Source of the DNA: Streptomyces griseus subsp. griseus
GTDB lineage: Bacteria > Actinomycetota > Actinomycetes > Streptomycetales > Streptomycetaceae
Assembly: GCF_000720255.1 (NCBI RefSeq)
Contig: NZ_JOJE01000019.1
Span: forward strand, 75,568-139,567
Length of the DNA stretch: 64,000 bases
Direction of reading: 5' to 3'
Made by a program: the position numbers and the translations under genes. Positions 32,845-40,757 of this stretch are shown piece after piece (the stretch's first letter is position 1; every line of letters starts with the position of its first letter). The notes beneath the pieces are model-generated. The model saw only the letters and a list, made by a program, of their open reading frames with translations, did no database searches and had not been told where the DNA came from.

Positions 32845-34869
32845 CTAGTCCTCGTGGCCCTCCGGGGGCAGCTGCGTACCGGCCCGGCAGCCGGTGAAGG
32901 ACGCGTTGGGGCAGAAGGCGTCGAAGCCCATGCCGAAGCGGGCGAAGGCTCCCCAGGCGGCGGCGCGGGCGGCGCGGTACTCGTCCTCGGTGAGCCGGTT
33001 GCCCTCGAAGTCCCTCAGGGCGCGCAGGATCGCGTCGCGGGCGGTGAGGAAGGTCGGGTTCTTCGGGGTGAGCTTCAGTCCGTCGACGACGGCCTGCCAG
33101 GTGATCCGGTACCCCTCCTCCTTGCTGCCGAGGGCCGTGGCCATCCGGCGGGTCATCTCGATGAGAGCGGCGCTCCAGATCTCACCCACGTTGTGCATCT
33201 CCGTGTAGTCGAGATCGTCGGCGCGTTGCCCACGCCCGGTGCCGATGTCCCCGAACCCGCCCGGGTACTGCGCGTCGTACGGCCGCTGACGGATGCCGCG
33301 CGCGTTGTCGACCACCCAGTTGCCGATGACGGTGCGTTCCTCGTCCTGGGAACAGTTGCGGGTGGTGAGCGCGAAGAAGTCGGACCAGCCCTCGCCCATC
33401 GAGCGGGACTGGTTCTCGCGCAGCCCGTTGGCGTCGTGCAGGCCGCCGACGAGCCGGTTGGTCACACCGTGCGTGAACTCGTGGAAGACGACGTCGGCGT
33501 CGTTGGCCGTGTGGCGTCCGGTGCGGGGGACGAGCCCCATGTTCATCACCGCCGCCACGCCGTCGGCGCGGGTGGTCATGTTGGCGGTGCCCTCGACCGG
33601 CCCGGGATGGGCGAACGCCATGACCGGGTCGGCACCCCTGCCCAGGCCCGAGACGTTGGCGGTCTGGAAGTTGCCGTGTTCCTCGGTGAAGCCGAGGGTC
33701 ACGAAGAAGTCGTGCATGTAGTTGCAGAAGAAGAAGATGTTCGTGACGAACTGCTCCGGCGTGTCGGGCTGCGGGGCGAACACCGCGTCGCCCCCGGCGG
33801 GGGGCCGCACCTCGAAGACCTGCTCGGTGCTCCCGTCGACGGCGCGCACGTTGTTGCCGACCGTCGCCACGTGCCCGTTCTCCTGGCTGGCCCAGGCGCT
33901 GGGGAACCCCGTCGACAGATCCGGCGGCGGCAGGGTCGGGTACTCGCTCAGCGGCAGCGGGAAGGGGACCTCGTCGAAGCCGCTCTCGGCCGGGTTGCGC
34001 CGGAAGACCCGTCCCGAGATGTGACCCGTCAGGTTCTGGAAGTACAGGATCTGGGGTGCCGCGGCGCCCTCGGCACGGTCGTCGGCCTCGACGAGCGCCT
34101 GGTACTGCACCGCCAGGTGCGCGCGGGAGAACTTGAACGCCCAGGCGAGCCGGACGACCGGCCCCAGGTTGAAGTACACCAGCCGGCCGGGGATCGCCTC
34201 GTCGAAGGGACCCTGCTCGAACGTCACCGGCTGGTCGTTGCGCGCCTGGTACGTGAGCCGGGTGAAGGCTGGGGGGACGTCCAGGGCGGGCAGTTCGTCG
34301 GCGCCGAACGGGCTCTCGACCGTGGCCGGCCGGGCGGCCTTCGCGGCGGCGACGGCCAGCGCCGTCTCGGCCGGCACCCGCGGCAGTGTGGGGACGTCGG
34401 CCGACACGCTCGCGGTGTCGCCGACGACCCGGTCCACCGTGCCGTCCTCGCGCAGCCACACCTTCGGGGCCATGCCCCACACCTCGATGCCGTTGAGGGT
34501 CTGCTGGAGACTGACCACGCGCATCCCCGAGCTGGTGACCGTCACCTTCGGATCGGCGACGAACTCGGCGGGTTCGCCGGCGGCGAAGCCGATGGCTCCG
34601 GCGACCGAGGAGAGGTACTCCTTGGCCCGGGCGATGTAGTCGCCGTCGGTGACGTCCGTGCCCACCCGGTCGGCGAGGGCGGCCGGCGCGCCCTCCACGC
34701 GCAGCTCGGTGAGATGTCCCGTGAAGCGGTTCAGCTTGTTGCTCTCGGCGATGAGGGTGTGGTTCACCGATTCCGCCACCCGGTCGGTCTCCTGGAGGAA
34801 CGCGGCGGCGCCCTCGGACTCGGCCAGCCGGTCGTACTCGAGGTCGCGTTGGTCGATCAAGTGAGTCAT
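32845..34869 (-). CDS. M36 fungalysin-type metallopeptidase without signal peptide
   Basis: 674 aa; GCAGGAGCATCC precedes ATG 34869. Residues about 30-230 correspond to the FTP/propeptide region (VSLQQTLNGIEVWGMAPKVW). The catalytic zinc motif HEFTHGVTNRL (HExxH) is followed by the third-ligand segment EGWSDFFALTTRN, the M36 pattern, with TEMHNVGEIWSAAL after it. Fungalysins are normally secreted with a long propeptide, yet the N-terminus MTHLIDQRDLEYDRLAES is hydrophilic. It is the third peptidase in the window with no export signal (see 6341 and 7737). Confidence 0.88.
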   Translation of the reverse strand: MTHLIDQRDLEYDRLAESEGAAAFLQETDRVAESVNHTLIAESNKLNRFTGHLTELRVEGAPAALADRVGTDVTDGDYIARAKEYLSSVAGAIGFAAGEPAEFVADPKVTVTSSGMRVVSLQQTLNGIEVWGMAPKVWLREDGTVDRVVGDTASVSADVPTLPRVPAETALAVAAAKAARPATVESPFGADELPALDVPPAFTRLTYQARNDQPVTFEQGPFDEAIPGRLVYFNLGPVVRLAWAFKFSRAHLAVQYQALVEADDRAEGAAAPQILYFQNLTGHISGRVFRRNPAESGFDEVPFPLPLSEYPTLPPPDLSTGFPSAWASQENGHVATVGNNVRAVDGSTEQVFEVRPPAGGDAVFAPQPDTPEQFVTNIFFFCNYMHDFFVTLGFTEEHGNFQTANVSGLGRGADPVMAFAHPGPVEGTANMTTRADGVAAVMNMGLVPRTGRHTANDADVVFHEFTHGVTNRLVGGLHDANGLRENQSRSMGEGWSDFFALTTRNCSQDEERTVIGNWVVDNARGIRQRPYDAQYPGGFGDIGTGRGQRADDLDYTEMHNVGEIWSAALIEMTRRMATALGSKEEGYRITWQAVVDGLKLTPKNPTFLTARDAILRALRDFEGNRLTEDEYRAARAAAWGAFARFGMGFDAFCPNASFTGCRAGTQLPPEGHED

Positions 34870-35164
34870 GACGGATGCTCCTGCCGCGGGCCGGGCCCGT
34901 TGTCGGCGGTCGTTCGGGTTGCGGGCCCGCGAGCGTCAGGGCGGTCGCACCTACGACGGGGCCGTCCGCGCCCGCGCGCTGTCGACGTCGCCCGCGCCGG
35001 AACGTGCTGCCGAGCATGCCCTGTTGCCTGCCTCCGCACCTGGCCGTGCGAGCCGATCTCGACCCTTCCATGGTCCGTCCGGAGGCCGGGTGCCGCATCC
35101 CGGCGAATCTGTTGAACGTCCGATTTATTGAAAACATAACTTCTGGTAATTTTAGGAGTCTTGC
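34870..35164. other. Divergent intergenic region with AT-rich promoter island
   Basis: No gene seen. GC-rich to about 35110, then 35120-35170 is strikingly AT-rich for this genome (CGATTTATTGAAAACATAAC and TTCTGGTAATTTTAGGAG). This is where the promoter of the peptide operon at 35165 should lie; AGGAG at 35154-35158 is the ribosome site of the micro-ORF. Confidence 0.5.
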
Positions 35165-35224
35165 ATGTTTTTGTCCGATCTGGTGAACCCGGTTGTGGAG
35201 GTTGTCGAGCTACACCCGAAGTGA
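35165..35224 (+). CDS. 19-aa micro-ORF ahead of the putative peptide precursor
   Basis: AGGAG, 6-nt spacer, ATG, 18 further codons and TGA; the product is MFLSDLVNPVVEVVELHPK. The stop is only 13 bp before the ATG of the 62-aa peptide and touches its ribosome site (GAAGGAGA), so translation may be coupled. It could be a leader peptide controlling the operon or a second small product. The ORF is too short for statistical support, but the ribosome site is as good as those of the neighbours. Confidence 0.45.
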   Translation: MFLSDLVNPVVEVVELHPK

Positions 35225-35237
35225 AGGAGATGGTGGT

Positions 35238-35426
35238 ATGTCCTCCACCGAGCATGTGGTCGAAGAGCTCGCCCCCCTCGCGGACCTCGACATCGAGGCG
35301 GCACTCGACCCCGCCGAGCCCGACGGTGTCTACCGCGACAGCAGGGAATGCGCCGCCCTGGCGATCATCGCCGGAGGTGGGGCTGTGCTGCTCGCGCCGC
35401 CGACCCCCCGCCCGAAGAAGGGCTGA
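35238..35426 (+). CDS. 62-aa putative RiPP precursor-like peptide
   Basis: GAAGGAGATGGTGGT precedes the ATG. The N-terminal half is strongly acidic and helical (HVVEELAPLADLDIEAALDP, then AEPDGVYRDSRE), resembling a leader peptide. The C-terminal half is hydrophobic with a Gly-rich hinge and basic tail (CAALAIIAGGGAVLLAPPTP then RPKKG). One Cys, few Ser/Thr. First of five plus-strand genes with gaps of 10 bp or overlaps. Leader/core split and product class are inference; it does not look like a lanthipeptide core. It could also be a small membrane-active peptide or a subunit of an enzyme complex. Confidence 0.7.
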   Translation: MSSTEHVVEELAPLADLDIEAALDPAEPDGVYRDSRECAALAIIAGGGAVLLAPPTPRPKKG

Positions 35427-35436
35427 GGTACATCGA

Positions 35437-36132
35437 ATGGAGCAGTCAGGCACTTCGCCCCTCTTGCTGGGCACGGTGCAGGACGTCGCTTCCGGCGTGG
35501 TCTCCGCCCTTCGGGGCGGAGACCACGCTCGAGTGGCGGACCTGGCGGCCGTGGACGGCGGTGCGCACAGCCTCGTCACCGCGGCCGTACGCGTGGTGGG
35601 AGCCGACCTGCTGCTGCCGGACGTCCTGCGCGGCACCCCGCCCGACGACGCCGAACTCGCCCTGTTCACCAAGGCCGTGCAGGCCTATCCGCCCCGCCGC
35701 GACACCAAACCCACCGTCGCCTGGAGCCACTGGGCCATGCGTCGGACGCTGCGGCGTCTTGACGCGCCCGCTCCCGGCCGGCCCGTCGGGGAGCCGGACG
35801 GCTCCTGGCTGATCGAGGCGGACTGGCAGTTCCTGACGCAGCAACTCGCGGTGCTGGCCGCACTCGCCCTGCCCACGCAGGACAGCACCGTCTTCCGCGT
35901 GGCCCGGAGCCGGCCGGTCGACGTGGCCCGGGGCTTCGTGCGGGCGGTACGCCGCAGGGACTGGCAGCAGGCGGCCGGAGCCGGACGCTGGCTGACCCTG
36001 CTGCCCGGTGTGCCGGACACCCTGGGGCTGGAGGCGGGGCTCGACTTCGTGGAGCTGATGGGCGGCGACGACCCCCGCGTCGCACTCCAAGTGGAGGCGG
36101 CACGCCGGATGCGGGCAGGAGCGTTCGTGTGA
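35437..36132 (+). CDS. Unknown helical protein of the putative peptide operon
   Basis: 231 aa; ATG 35437 lies 10 bp after the peptide gene with TGAGG as ribosome site. No signal peptide or membrane segment. The sequence is rich in helix-forming Ala/Arg/Leu: TVQDVASGVVSALRGGDHAR, ADWQFLTQQLAVLAALALPT, DVARGFVRAVRRRDWQQAAG. No catalytic motif is evident. I do not recognise the family. Its place directly after the precursor-like gene suggests recognition or modification of the peptide. Confidence 0.75.
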   Translation: MEQSGTSPLLLGTVQDVASGVVSALRGGDHARVADLAAVDGGAHSLVTAAVRVVGADLLLPDVLRGTPPDDAELALFTKAVQAYPPRRDTKPTVAWSHWAMRRTLRRLDAPAPGRPVGEPDGSWLIEADWQFLTQQLAVLAALALPTQDSTVFRVARSRPVDVARGFVRAVRRRDWQQAAGAGRWLTLLPGVPDTLGLEAGLDFVELMGGDDPRVALQVEAARRMRAGAFV

Positions 36133-37160
36133 CGGCGGCGTACGTCCAGGAGCTCAGGAAGGTGGAGGAAGCGGCCTTCACCTGGGTCGCGGCCCACCGC
36201 GACGACTTCGCCCTGGGCGACGACGCGCTGGCTGCCGAGGGCCATGTGAACGGCAGTTGGAAGCCTCTCGGGGAACTCGTCCGGGTGTGCGCGAGCGTCG
36301 CGCGCCGCACCGCACCCACCGAGCCGCTGCACGGATACGCGTGCGACCTGCTGGCCTACGCCTGGCGGCAGACCCGTCAGGGCGAGTTGTTCGTCCGGTT
36401 GCAGCGGTGCGAGCCGTTCGCCACGTATCCGCTGGAGGTCTACGCCGCCTTCGCCGCCGTTGGCATGCGGCACGCCGGCTACGAGGCCGCCGCCGCGACG
36501 GTGGCCCGTACCCGCGGCTGGCAGCTCACCGAACAGGTCCCGACCCGGCGGCTCGGCGTGCTCGACGCCGAGCGGCGCACCGGCATCCGCCCGCAGGACG
36601 AGACCTCGCCCGCGCTGGGACGCACCTGGCCGGCCGGGCTGCCGGAGCCGTGGACCTTCGAGCGGCCCTCCGGCTACGCGCTCACGCACGTGGTGTTCCA
36701 CCTCACCGACTGGGGTCGCGACACGGACGGTGTGCCGACGGACCTCGCGGCCTATCTGACGGACTGGCTGCCGCCCTGGCTGGACACCTGCCTGGACGCC
36801 GGGATGTGGGACCTGAGCTGCGAACTGCTCGCTGTGGCGGCCAGTCTGCCCGACCCGCCCGAACCCGCCGCGCTGCGGGAGGCCTGGGCACGGATCTCGG
36901 CGGCACAGCAGGCCACGGGGGCGCTGCCCGAGGAGCGGGGGGCCGCGGACCAGGACGTCCGGCGTGACTTCACCCACTGCTACCACTCCACGCTGATGGC
37001 CGCGTTCGCGGCGGCGCTGACACTCCGCCGCCTCGACGGGGCAGGCGACGGTGAGGGAGACGGGCGGAGCACGGGACGGCAGCACACCAGGGGCACCCGG
37101 ATGCGGTACGGCACACCGGACCTGCGGATGCCGTACGACGGACAAGGAGCACGCGGATGA
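36129..37160 (+). CDS. Unknown protein, paralogue A of the peptide operon (DUF6895-like)
   Basis: 343 aa; GTG 36129 overlaps the previous stop (GTGA). All-helical in appearance, no signal. It shares an ordered set of motifs with the next gene: VPTRRLGV, GYALTHVVFHLTDWG, LAAYLTDWLPPWLDTCLDAGMWDL, YHSTLMAAFAAAL. The conserved His/Asp/Trp (HLTDWG) and His (YHSTL) could be metal or active-site residues. From memory this resembles a Pfam family of unknown function numbered DUF6895; check. The last 40 residues are low-complexity. A role in peptide maturation is inferred from the operon only. Confidence 0.75.
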   Translation: MTAAYVQELRKVEEAAFTWVAAHRDDFALGDDALAAEGHVNGSWKPLGELVRVCASVARRTAPTEPLHGYACDLLAYAWRQTRQGELFVRLQRCEPFATYPLEVYAAFAAVGMRHAGYEAAAATVARTRGWQLTEQVPTRRLGVLDAERRTGIRPQDETSPALGRTWPAGLPEPWTFERPSGYALTHVVFHLTDWGRDTDGVPTDLAAYLTDWLPPWLDTCLDAGMWDLSCELLAVAASLPDPPEPAALREAWARISAAQQATGALPEERGAADQDVRRDFTHCYHSTLMAAFAAALTLRRLDGAGDGEGDGRSTGRQHTRGTRMRYGTPDLRMPYDGQGARG

Positions 37161-38080
37161 CCGACACCCGACTCATCCACACCGTCGGTGTCCACGCCCT
37201 GGAGTGGCTGTGGTCCCATCGCGACGGGTTCCGTCTGGAGCCGGATGCCGACCCCGAGGTGGGTCTCCTGGAGCGCTTCAAACCGGTCGGTGAACTGGCC
37301 CTGGTCTGCGAGGTGTTGTTCCGTGAGGGCGTGGCGGGGGCCCGGCAGGCCCAGCTGGCGCGGCAACTGATCGACCATGTGTGGCGGGAGACGCTGGACG
37401 GCGGCCGCATGCTGGTGCGCGGACAGCGCACCGAGCCGCTCTCCCCCATCCCGTTCGAGGTGTACCTGCCGTTCCGGGAACTGGGGTACGACCAGCCGGA
37501 GGTGGAGCGGGCCGCGCGCCTCAACCACCGGCTCGACAGCTGGTCGGCCTTCGAGGGGACCCCGACCCGGCGGCTGGGCCTGTCCGCGTTCCAGCGCCGC
37601 TTCGGGCTGACCCCCCGCCCGCCCGAGGCCGACGCTCTCGCCCGAACCTGGCTGGCGCGCACCCCCGAGCCCTGGACGGTGGAGGGGCACATCGCCTACG
37701 CCGTCACCCATACCGTCTTCCACCTCACCGACTGGGGGGAGAACCCGGACGGCCTGCCGCCCCACCTCGCCGACTATCTCGCCCTGTGGCTGCCGGTCTG
37801 GATCGACGACTGGCTGGACCTCCAGCGTTGGGACCTGCTCGGCGAACTGCTCGTCGTGGACGCCTGTCTGCCCCGGCCCACGCTCGACGAGCGGGCCTGG
37901 ACGGCATTCGCGGCCGCGCAACAGGCCGACGGCGCGATGCCCGCGGTGCACGCGATGCCCGAGGGCGATCCGGGCGAAGTGTTCGACATCGTCTACCACT
38001 CGACGCTGGTCGCCGCGTTCGCCTCCGTACTGGCCTCCTCCCGCGCCCTGACCGAGCTGGCGCACGCCACGCCGTCATGA
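37157..38080 (+). CDS. Unknown protein, paralogue B of the peptide operon (DUF6895-like)
   Basis: 307 aa; AAGGAGCACGCGG then ATG 37157 overlapping the previous stop (ATGA). It carries the same motifs as paralogue A: HALEWLWSHRDGF, FKPVGELALVCEVLF, TPTRRLGLSAFQRRF, AYAVTHTVFHLTDWG, LADYLALWLPVWIDDWLDLQ, VYHSTLVAAFASVL. Two divergent copies side by side suggest a heterodimer or two sequential steps. No known maturase family is recognised. Confidence 0.77.
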   Translation: MTDTRLIHTVGVHALEWLWSHRDGFRLEPDADPEVGLLERFKPVGELALVCEVLFREGVAGARQAQLARQLIDHVWRETLDGGRMLVRGQRTEPLSPIPFEVYLPFRELGYDQPEVERAARLNHRLDSWSAFEGTPTRRLGLSAFQRRFGLTPRPPEADALARTWLARTPEPWTVEGHIAYAVTHTVFHLTDWGENPDGLPPHLADYLALWLPVWIDDWLDLQRWDLLGELLVVDACLPRPTLDERAWTAFAAAQQADGAMPAVHAMPEGDPGEVFDIVYHSTLVAAFASVLASSRALTELAHATPS

Positions 38081-39189
38081 CGGGCCGGCTCACGCCCTGG
38101 CCGGGCACGGTCGTGGACGACCCGCACGCGTCCGGCGGGCGGGCGACGGCGGCCGTGACGGCCACGGACCTGGACGGCGCGGCCCTGGGACGGCGACTGG
38201 AGCAGGCCGTCGAGGCCGCCGACGCGCCCGACGTCGTCTTCGCCGTCTCCCGGTGCGGCCGGCGCACCATCCGCTCCGGCGGCACCGCGCCCCCGCCCCC
38301 GGTGCCCCGCCCCGAGCTGCGTTACGAGCTGGGGTCCGCCTCCAAGACGTTCACCGGGCTGCTGCTCGCCCGGCTGATCCAGCGGGGTCTGCTGTCCGGG
38401 GGTGAGCCGGCCGTCGCCTGTCTCGCTCCGGGCCGGGCGACCGGGCCGGACCCGGTGACGCTGGCGCATCTCGTCACCCACACCTCCGGGCTGCCCTCGC
38501 TGCCGCGCGACTTCTTCGTCCGGTCCCTTCCCGTCCGGCGCACCAACCCCTACGCCCGCTACCCGGCCCCCTGCGTGATCGACGCCTTCCTGCGCCACCG
38601 GCCACGGCACCGGCCCGGTACACGCTGGCACTACTCCAACTTCGGTGTCGCGGTGCTCGGACACGCCATCGCGGCGGCCACCGGAACGGGCTGGGACGAA
38701 CTGCTGGCCTCGCATCTCCTGCGTCCTCTCGCCCTGAGCGAGACCGGCACCCGGGCACAGGGCCCCGGTGTGGACGCCATGGGCCACAGCAAGGACGGCC
38801 GCGCCCCCGTCCCCGCCTTCGACGCCGGTGGCTTCCCGGCGGCGGGTGCCGTGCGCGCCACGCCGCACGACGCGCTCACCTTCCTCGAAGCGCACCTGGA
38901 CCCGCCCGGCGGTCCGCTCGCCGACGCGCTGCTGTCGGTACGCACCCCGGTTCTGCGGCGGGGTCCGGGGCACCGTCATGTGCACACGGTCACCTGGTTC
39001 CGTCACCCCACCGGTCGTGGCCCCATGTACTTCCACGGCGGGGCGACCCTGGGTCAGCAGGCGTTCCTGGGCTTCCTGCCGGACACCGGCACGGCTGTGG
39101 TGGCGCTGTGCACCCGCCGCTTCCGTGCCGCCGACCCGTTCGTGGCGACGGCCTACTCACTCCTCGCCGAGGGCGCCGAGGAAGAGTAG
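38077..39189 (+). CDS. Beta-lactamase-fold serine hydrolase of the peptide operon
   Basis: 370 aa; ATG 38077 overlaps the previous stop (ATGA). PF00144-type (class C beta-lactamase/D-aminopeptidase/esterase) motifs: ELGSASKTFTGLLLARL with the Ser-x-x-Lys nucleophile pair, VTHTSGLPSLP, the Tyr-x-Asn motif in HYSNFGVAVLGHAI, and FHGGATLGQQAFLGF near the third motif. There is no signal peptide, so it should be cytoplasmic. It may act as a peptidase, esterase or amidase on the product of the operon; this is inference. Confidence 0.83.
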   Translation: MTGRLTPWPGTVVDDPHASGGRATAAVTATDLDGAALGRRLEQAVEAADAPDVVFAVSRCGRRTIRSGGTAPPPPVPRPELRYELGSASKTFTGLLLARLIQRGLLSGGEPAVACLAPGRATGPDPVTLAHLVTHTSGLPSLPRDFFVRSLPVRRTNPYARYPAPCVIDAFLRHRPRHRPGTRWHYSNFGVAVLGHAIAAATGTGWDELLASHLLRPLALSETGTRAQGPGVDAMGHSKDGRAPVPAFDAGGFPAAGAVRATPHDALTFLEAHLDPPGGPLADALLSVRTPVLRRGPGHRHVHTVTWFRHPTGRGPMYFHGGATLGQQAFLGFLPDTGTAVVALCTRRFRAADPFVATAYSLLAEGAEEE

Positions 39190-39202
39190 GCCGTCGCGAG
39201 CG

Positions 39203-40579
39203 TCACACGCGCTGCCAGAGTGCCGGGGTGCCCTCCGGCGACCAGACGTCCTGCGCCTGGTGGGACTGCAGGCACTGGTAGCGGACACCCGCACGGGTCA
39301 CGGTGTCGCCCACGCCGTAGACGCGGCCCGGGGCCCAGGAGTCCTTCGTGCCGTCCTGCCCGGGCGGGAGCGTGCCGGACGGACTGGAGGCCGTCTTGAG
39401 GGTGAGGCCGAACTCGCTGAGCAGCGGGTTGATGGGCTGGTAGAACGTGGTGCCGCCGCTGGTGCAGTCGCCCGAGCCACCGGAGGTGACGCCCTGCCCC
39501 TGGGCGCCGGCCAGGTAGGGGCCTCCGGAGTCGCCGGGTTCGGCGCACACGGTGGTCCTGGTCAGGCCGTTGACGGTGCCCTCGGCGTATCTGACGCTGG
39601 TGTCGTGCTGCTGGATCGTTCCGCAGTGCCATCCGGTGGTCGAGCCGGAGCGGCACACCGACACCCCCACGAGCGCCTGCACCGAGCCGGCGACCTGTAC
39701 CTTCCGGCTGCCCTCGCCCCGGACGTCGGGAGTGGCCGTCCAGTCGCCGTTGACGCCCACCCAGGACATGTCCTTGCCGGGGAAAATGGAGGCCTGGAAG
39801 GTTCCCTGGTCGGCCCTGTTGACGCCGGTGGTCCTGGCCCCGGGCTCGCCGCAGTGGCCCGCGCTGGCGAAGCCCTGCTGCTGGTCCTTGGTGACGGAGA
39901 AGCCCACGGAACAGCGGGCGGTGTCGTCGATGTAGTAGGCGTCGCCGCCGACGATGTCGGTCATGACGCGCGGCCGGTCGGCCGACACCCGGACGGTCAC
40001 GTCCTGGCCCTCGACGCCGGCCGCCTTGATGAAGGCGTTCGCGGCCGACCGGTTCGTCGCCTGGACCACGACCCGGTTTCCGCGGACGTCGACGTACCAG
40101 ACCGGCGTGTCGGTGGTTCGGGCGCGCTGTGCGGCCCGGTCCAGCTTCTTCTTCAGGGTGCGCAGATCGGCCAGTGCCGTTCTGACGACCTTGGCCTTGG
40201 CTCCCTGGGCCCGGATGACGGCTGTGTCCTCGGCGTCGGTGGTGGCGACGGTGAGGTCGGCGGCGGTCGCACCGCTCACCCAGGCTCCGGCGAAGCGTTC
40301 GCCCAGCGCGTTGTGGAGGCGGCCCGCGCGGGTGCCGGCCTCCGCCTCGTTGACCAGCCGCGCGGACGCCTGCTCCGGCGTCAGCCGCAGGTCGCGCTCC
40401 AGGGCGCGCAGCAACTCCTGTGACGGCCGGTCGGCGCCGAGGGTCTGCGCGGCGGAGGGCAGGGGGCCGCCGGCGGGCGGCGGCTCGGCCGAGGCGGCGG
40501 AGGGGAGTGCGGTGAGGGCCAGGGCGCTCAGGACGGTCAGGGCGGCGCGGAGCCCGCCGGCGACATGTCTGCCGACCAT
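39203..40579 (-). CDS. Streptogrisin C-like secreted serine protease with chitin-binding-type domain
   Basis: 458 aa from ATG 40579 (AAGGAAGGACACC upstream), essentially the length of streptogrisin C (457). Signal peptide 1-32, then a propeptide of about 170 residues (LLRALERDLRLTPEQASARL, DTPVWYVDVRGNRVVV). The mature chymotrypsin-fold domain starts near DIVGGDAYYIDD. Triad: His in FASAGHCG, Asp in DMSWVGVN, Ser in EPGDSGGPY. After a linker, the last 45 residues (APGRVYGVGDTVTRAGVRYQ, VWSPEGTPALWQRV) form a CBM5/12-type chitin-binding domain. It is an alpha-lytic-type protease acting on proteins at chitinous surfaces. It converges with the peptide operon, stops 13 bp apart. Confidence 0.92.
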   Translation of the reverse strand: MVGRHVAGGLRAALTVLSALALTALPSAASAEPPPAGGPLPSAAQTLGADRPSQELLRALERDLRLTPEQASARLVNEAEAGTRAGRLHNALGERFAGAWVSGATAADLTVATTDAEDTAVIRAQGAKAKVVRTALADLRTLKKKLDRAAQRARTTDTPVWYVDVRGNRVVVQATNRSAANAFIKAAGVEGQDVTVRVSADRPRVMTDIVGGDAYYIDDTARCSVGFSVTKDQQQGFASAGHCGEPGARTTGVNRADQGTFQASIFPGKDMSWVGVNGDWTATPDVRGEGSRKVQVAGSVQALVGVSVCRSGSTTGWHCGTIQQHDTSVRYAEGTVNGLTRTTVCAEPGDSGGPYLAGAQGQGVTSGGSGDCTSGGTTFYQPINPLLSEFGLTLKTASSPSGTLPPGQDGTKDSWAPGRVYGVGDTVTRAGVRYQCLQSHQAQDVWSPEGTPALWQRV

Positions 40580-40757
40580 ACGGTGTCCTTCCTTCGTGCG
40601 GACAGTGCGAGTACGGATGAGACGTGGCGAGGCCTTGCCCGAGCCGCCCGAAGAGATGTCAGGGCGTCGGCTGTTTCGCGCTTTGGAGGACGCGCGGGGT
40701 GCCATGTGCAGTACACGGACGGATCGCCGCGGCCGCCGGTCGTACCACGGGCCGGCC

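Noticed and set aside
35193..35237. Longer 5' start for the 62-aa peptide
   Set aside because: The extension would run through its own ribosome site (GAAGGAGA), and the micro-ORF with a proper ribosome site occupies this stretch in another frame.
35238..35426. Calling the peptide a lanthipeptide or lasso precursor
   Set aside because: The C-terminal half has one Cys and almost no Ser/Thr, there is no ring-closing Asp/Glu pattern, and no LanB/C/M/K/L or lasso B/C protein is encoded.
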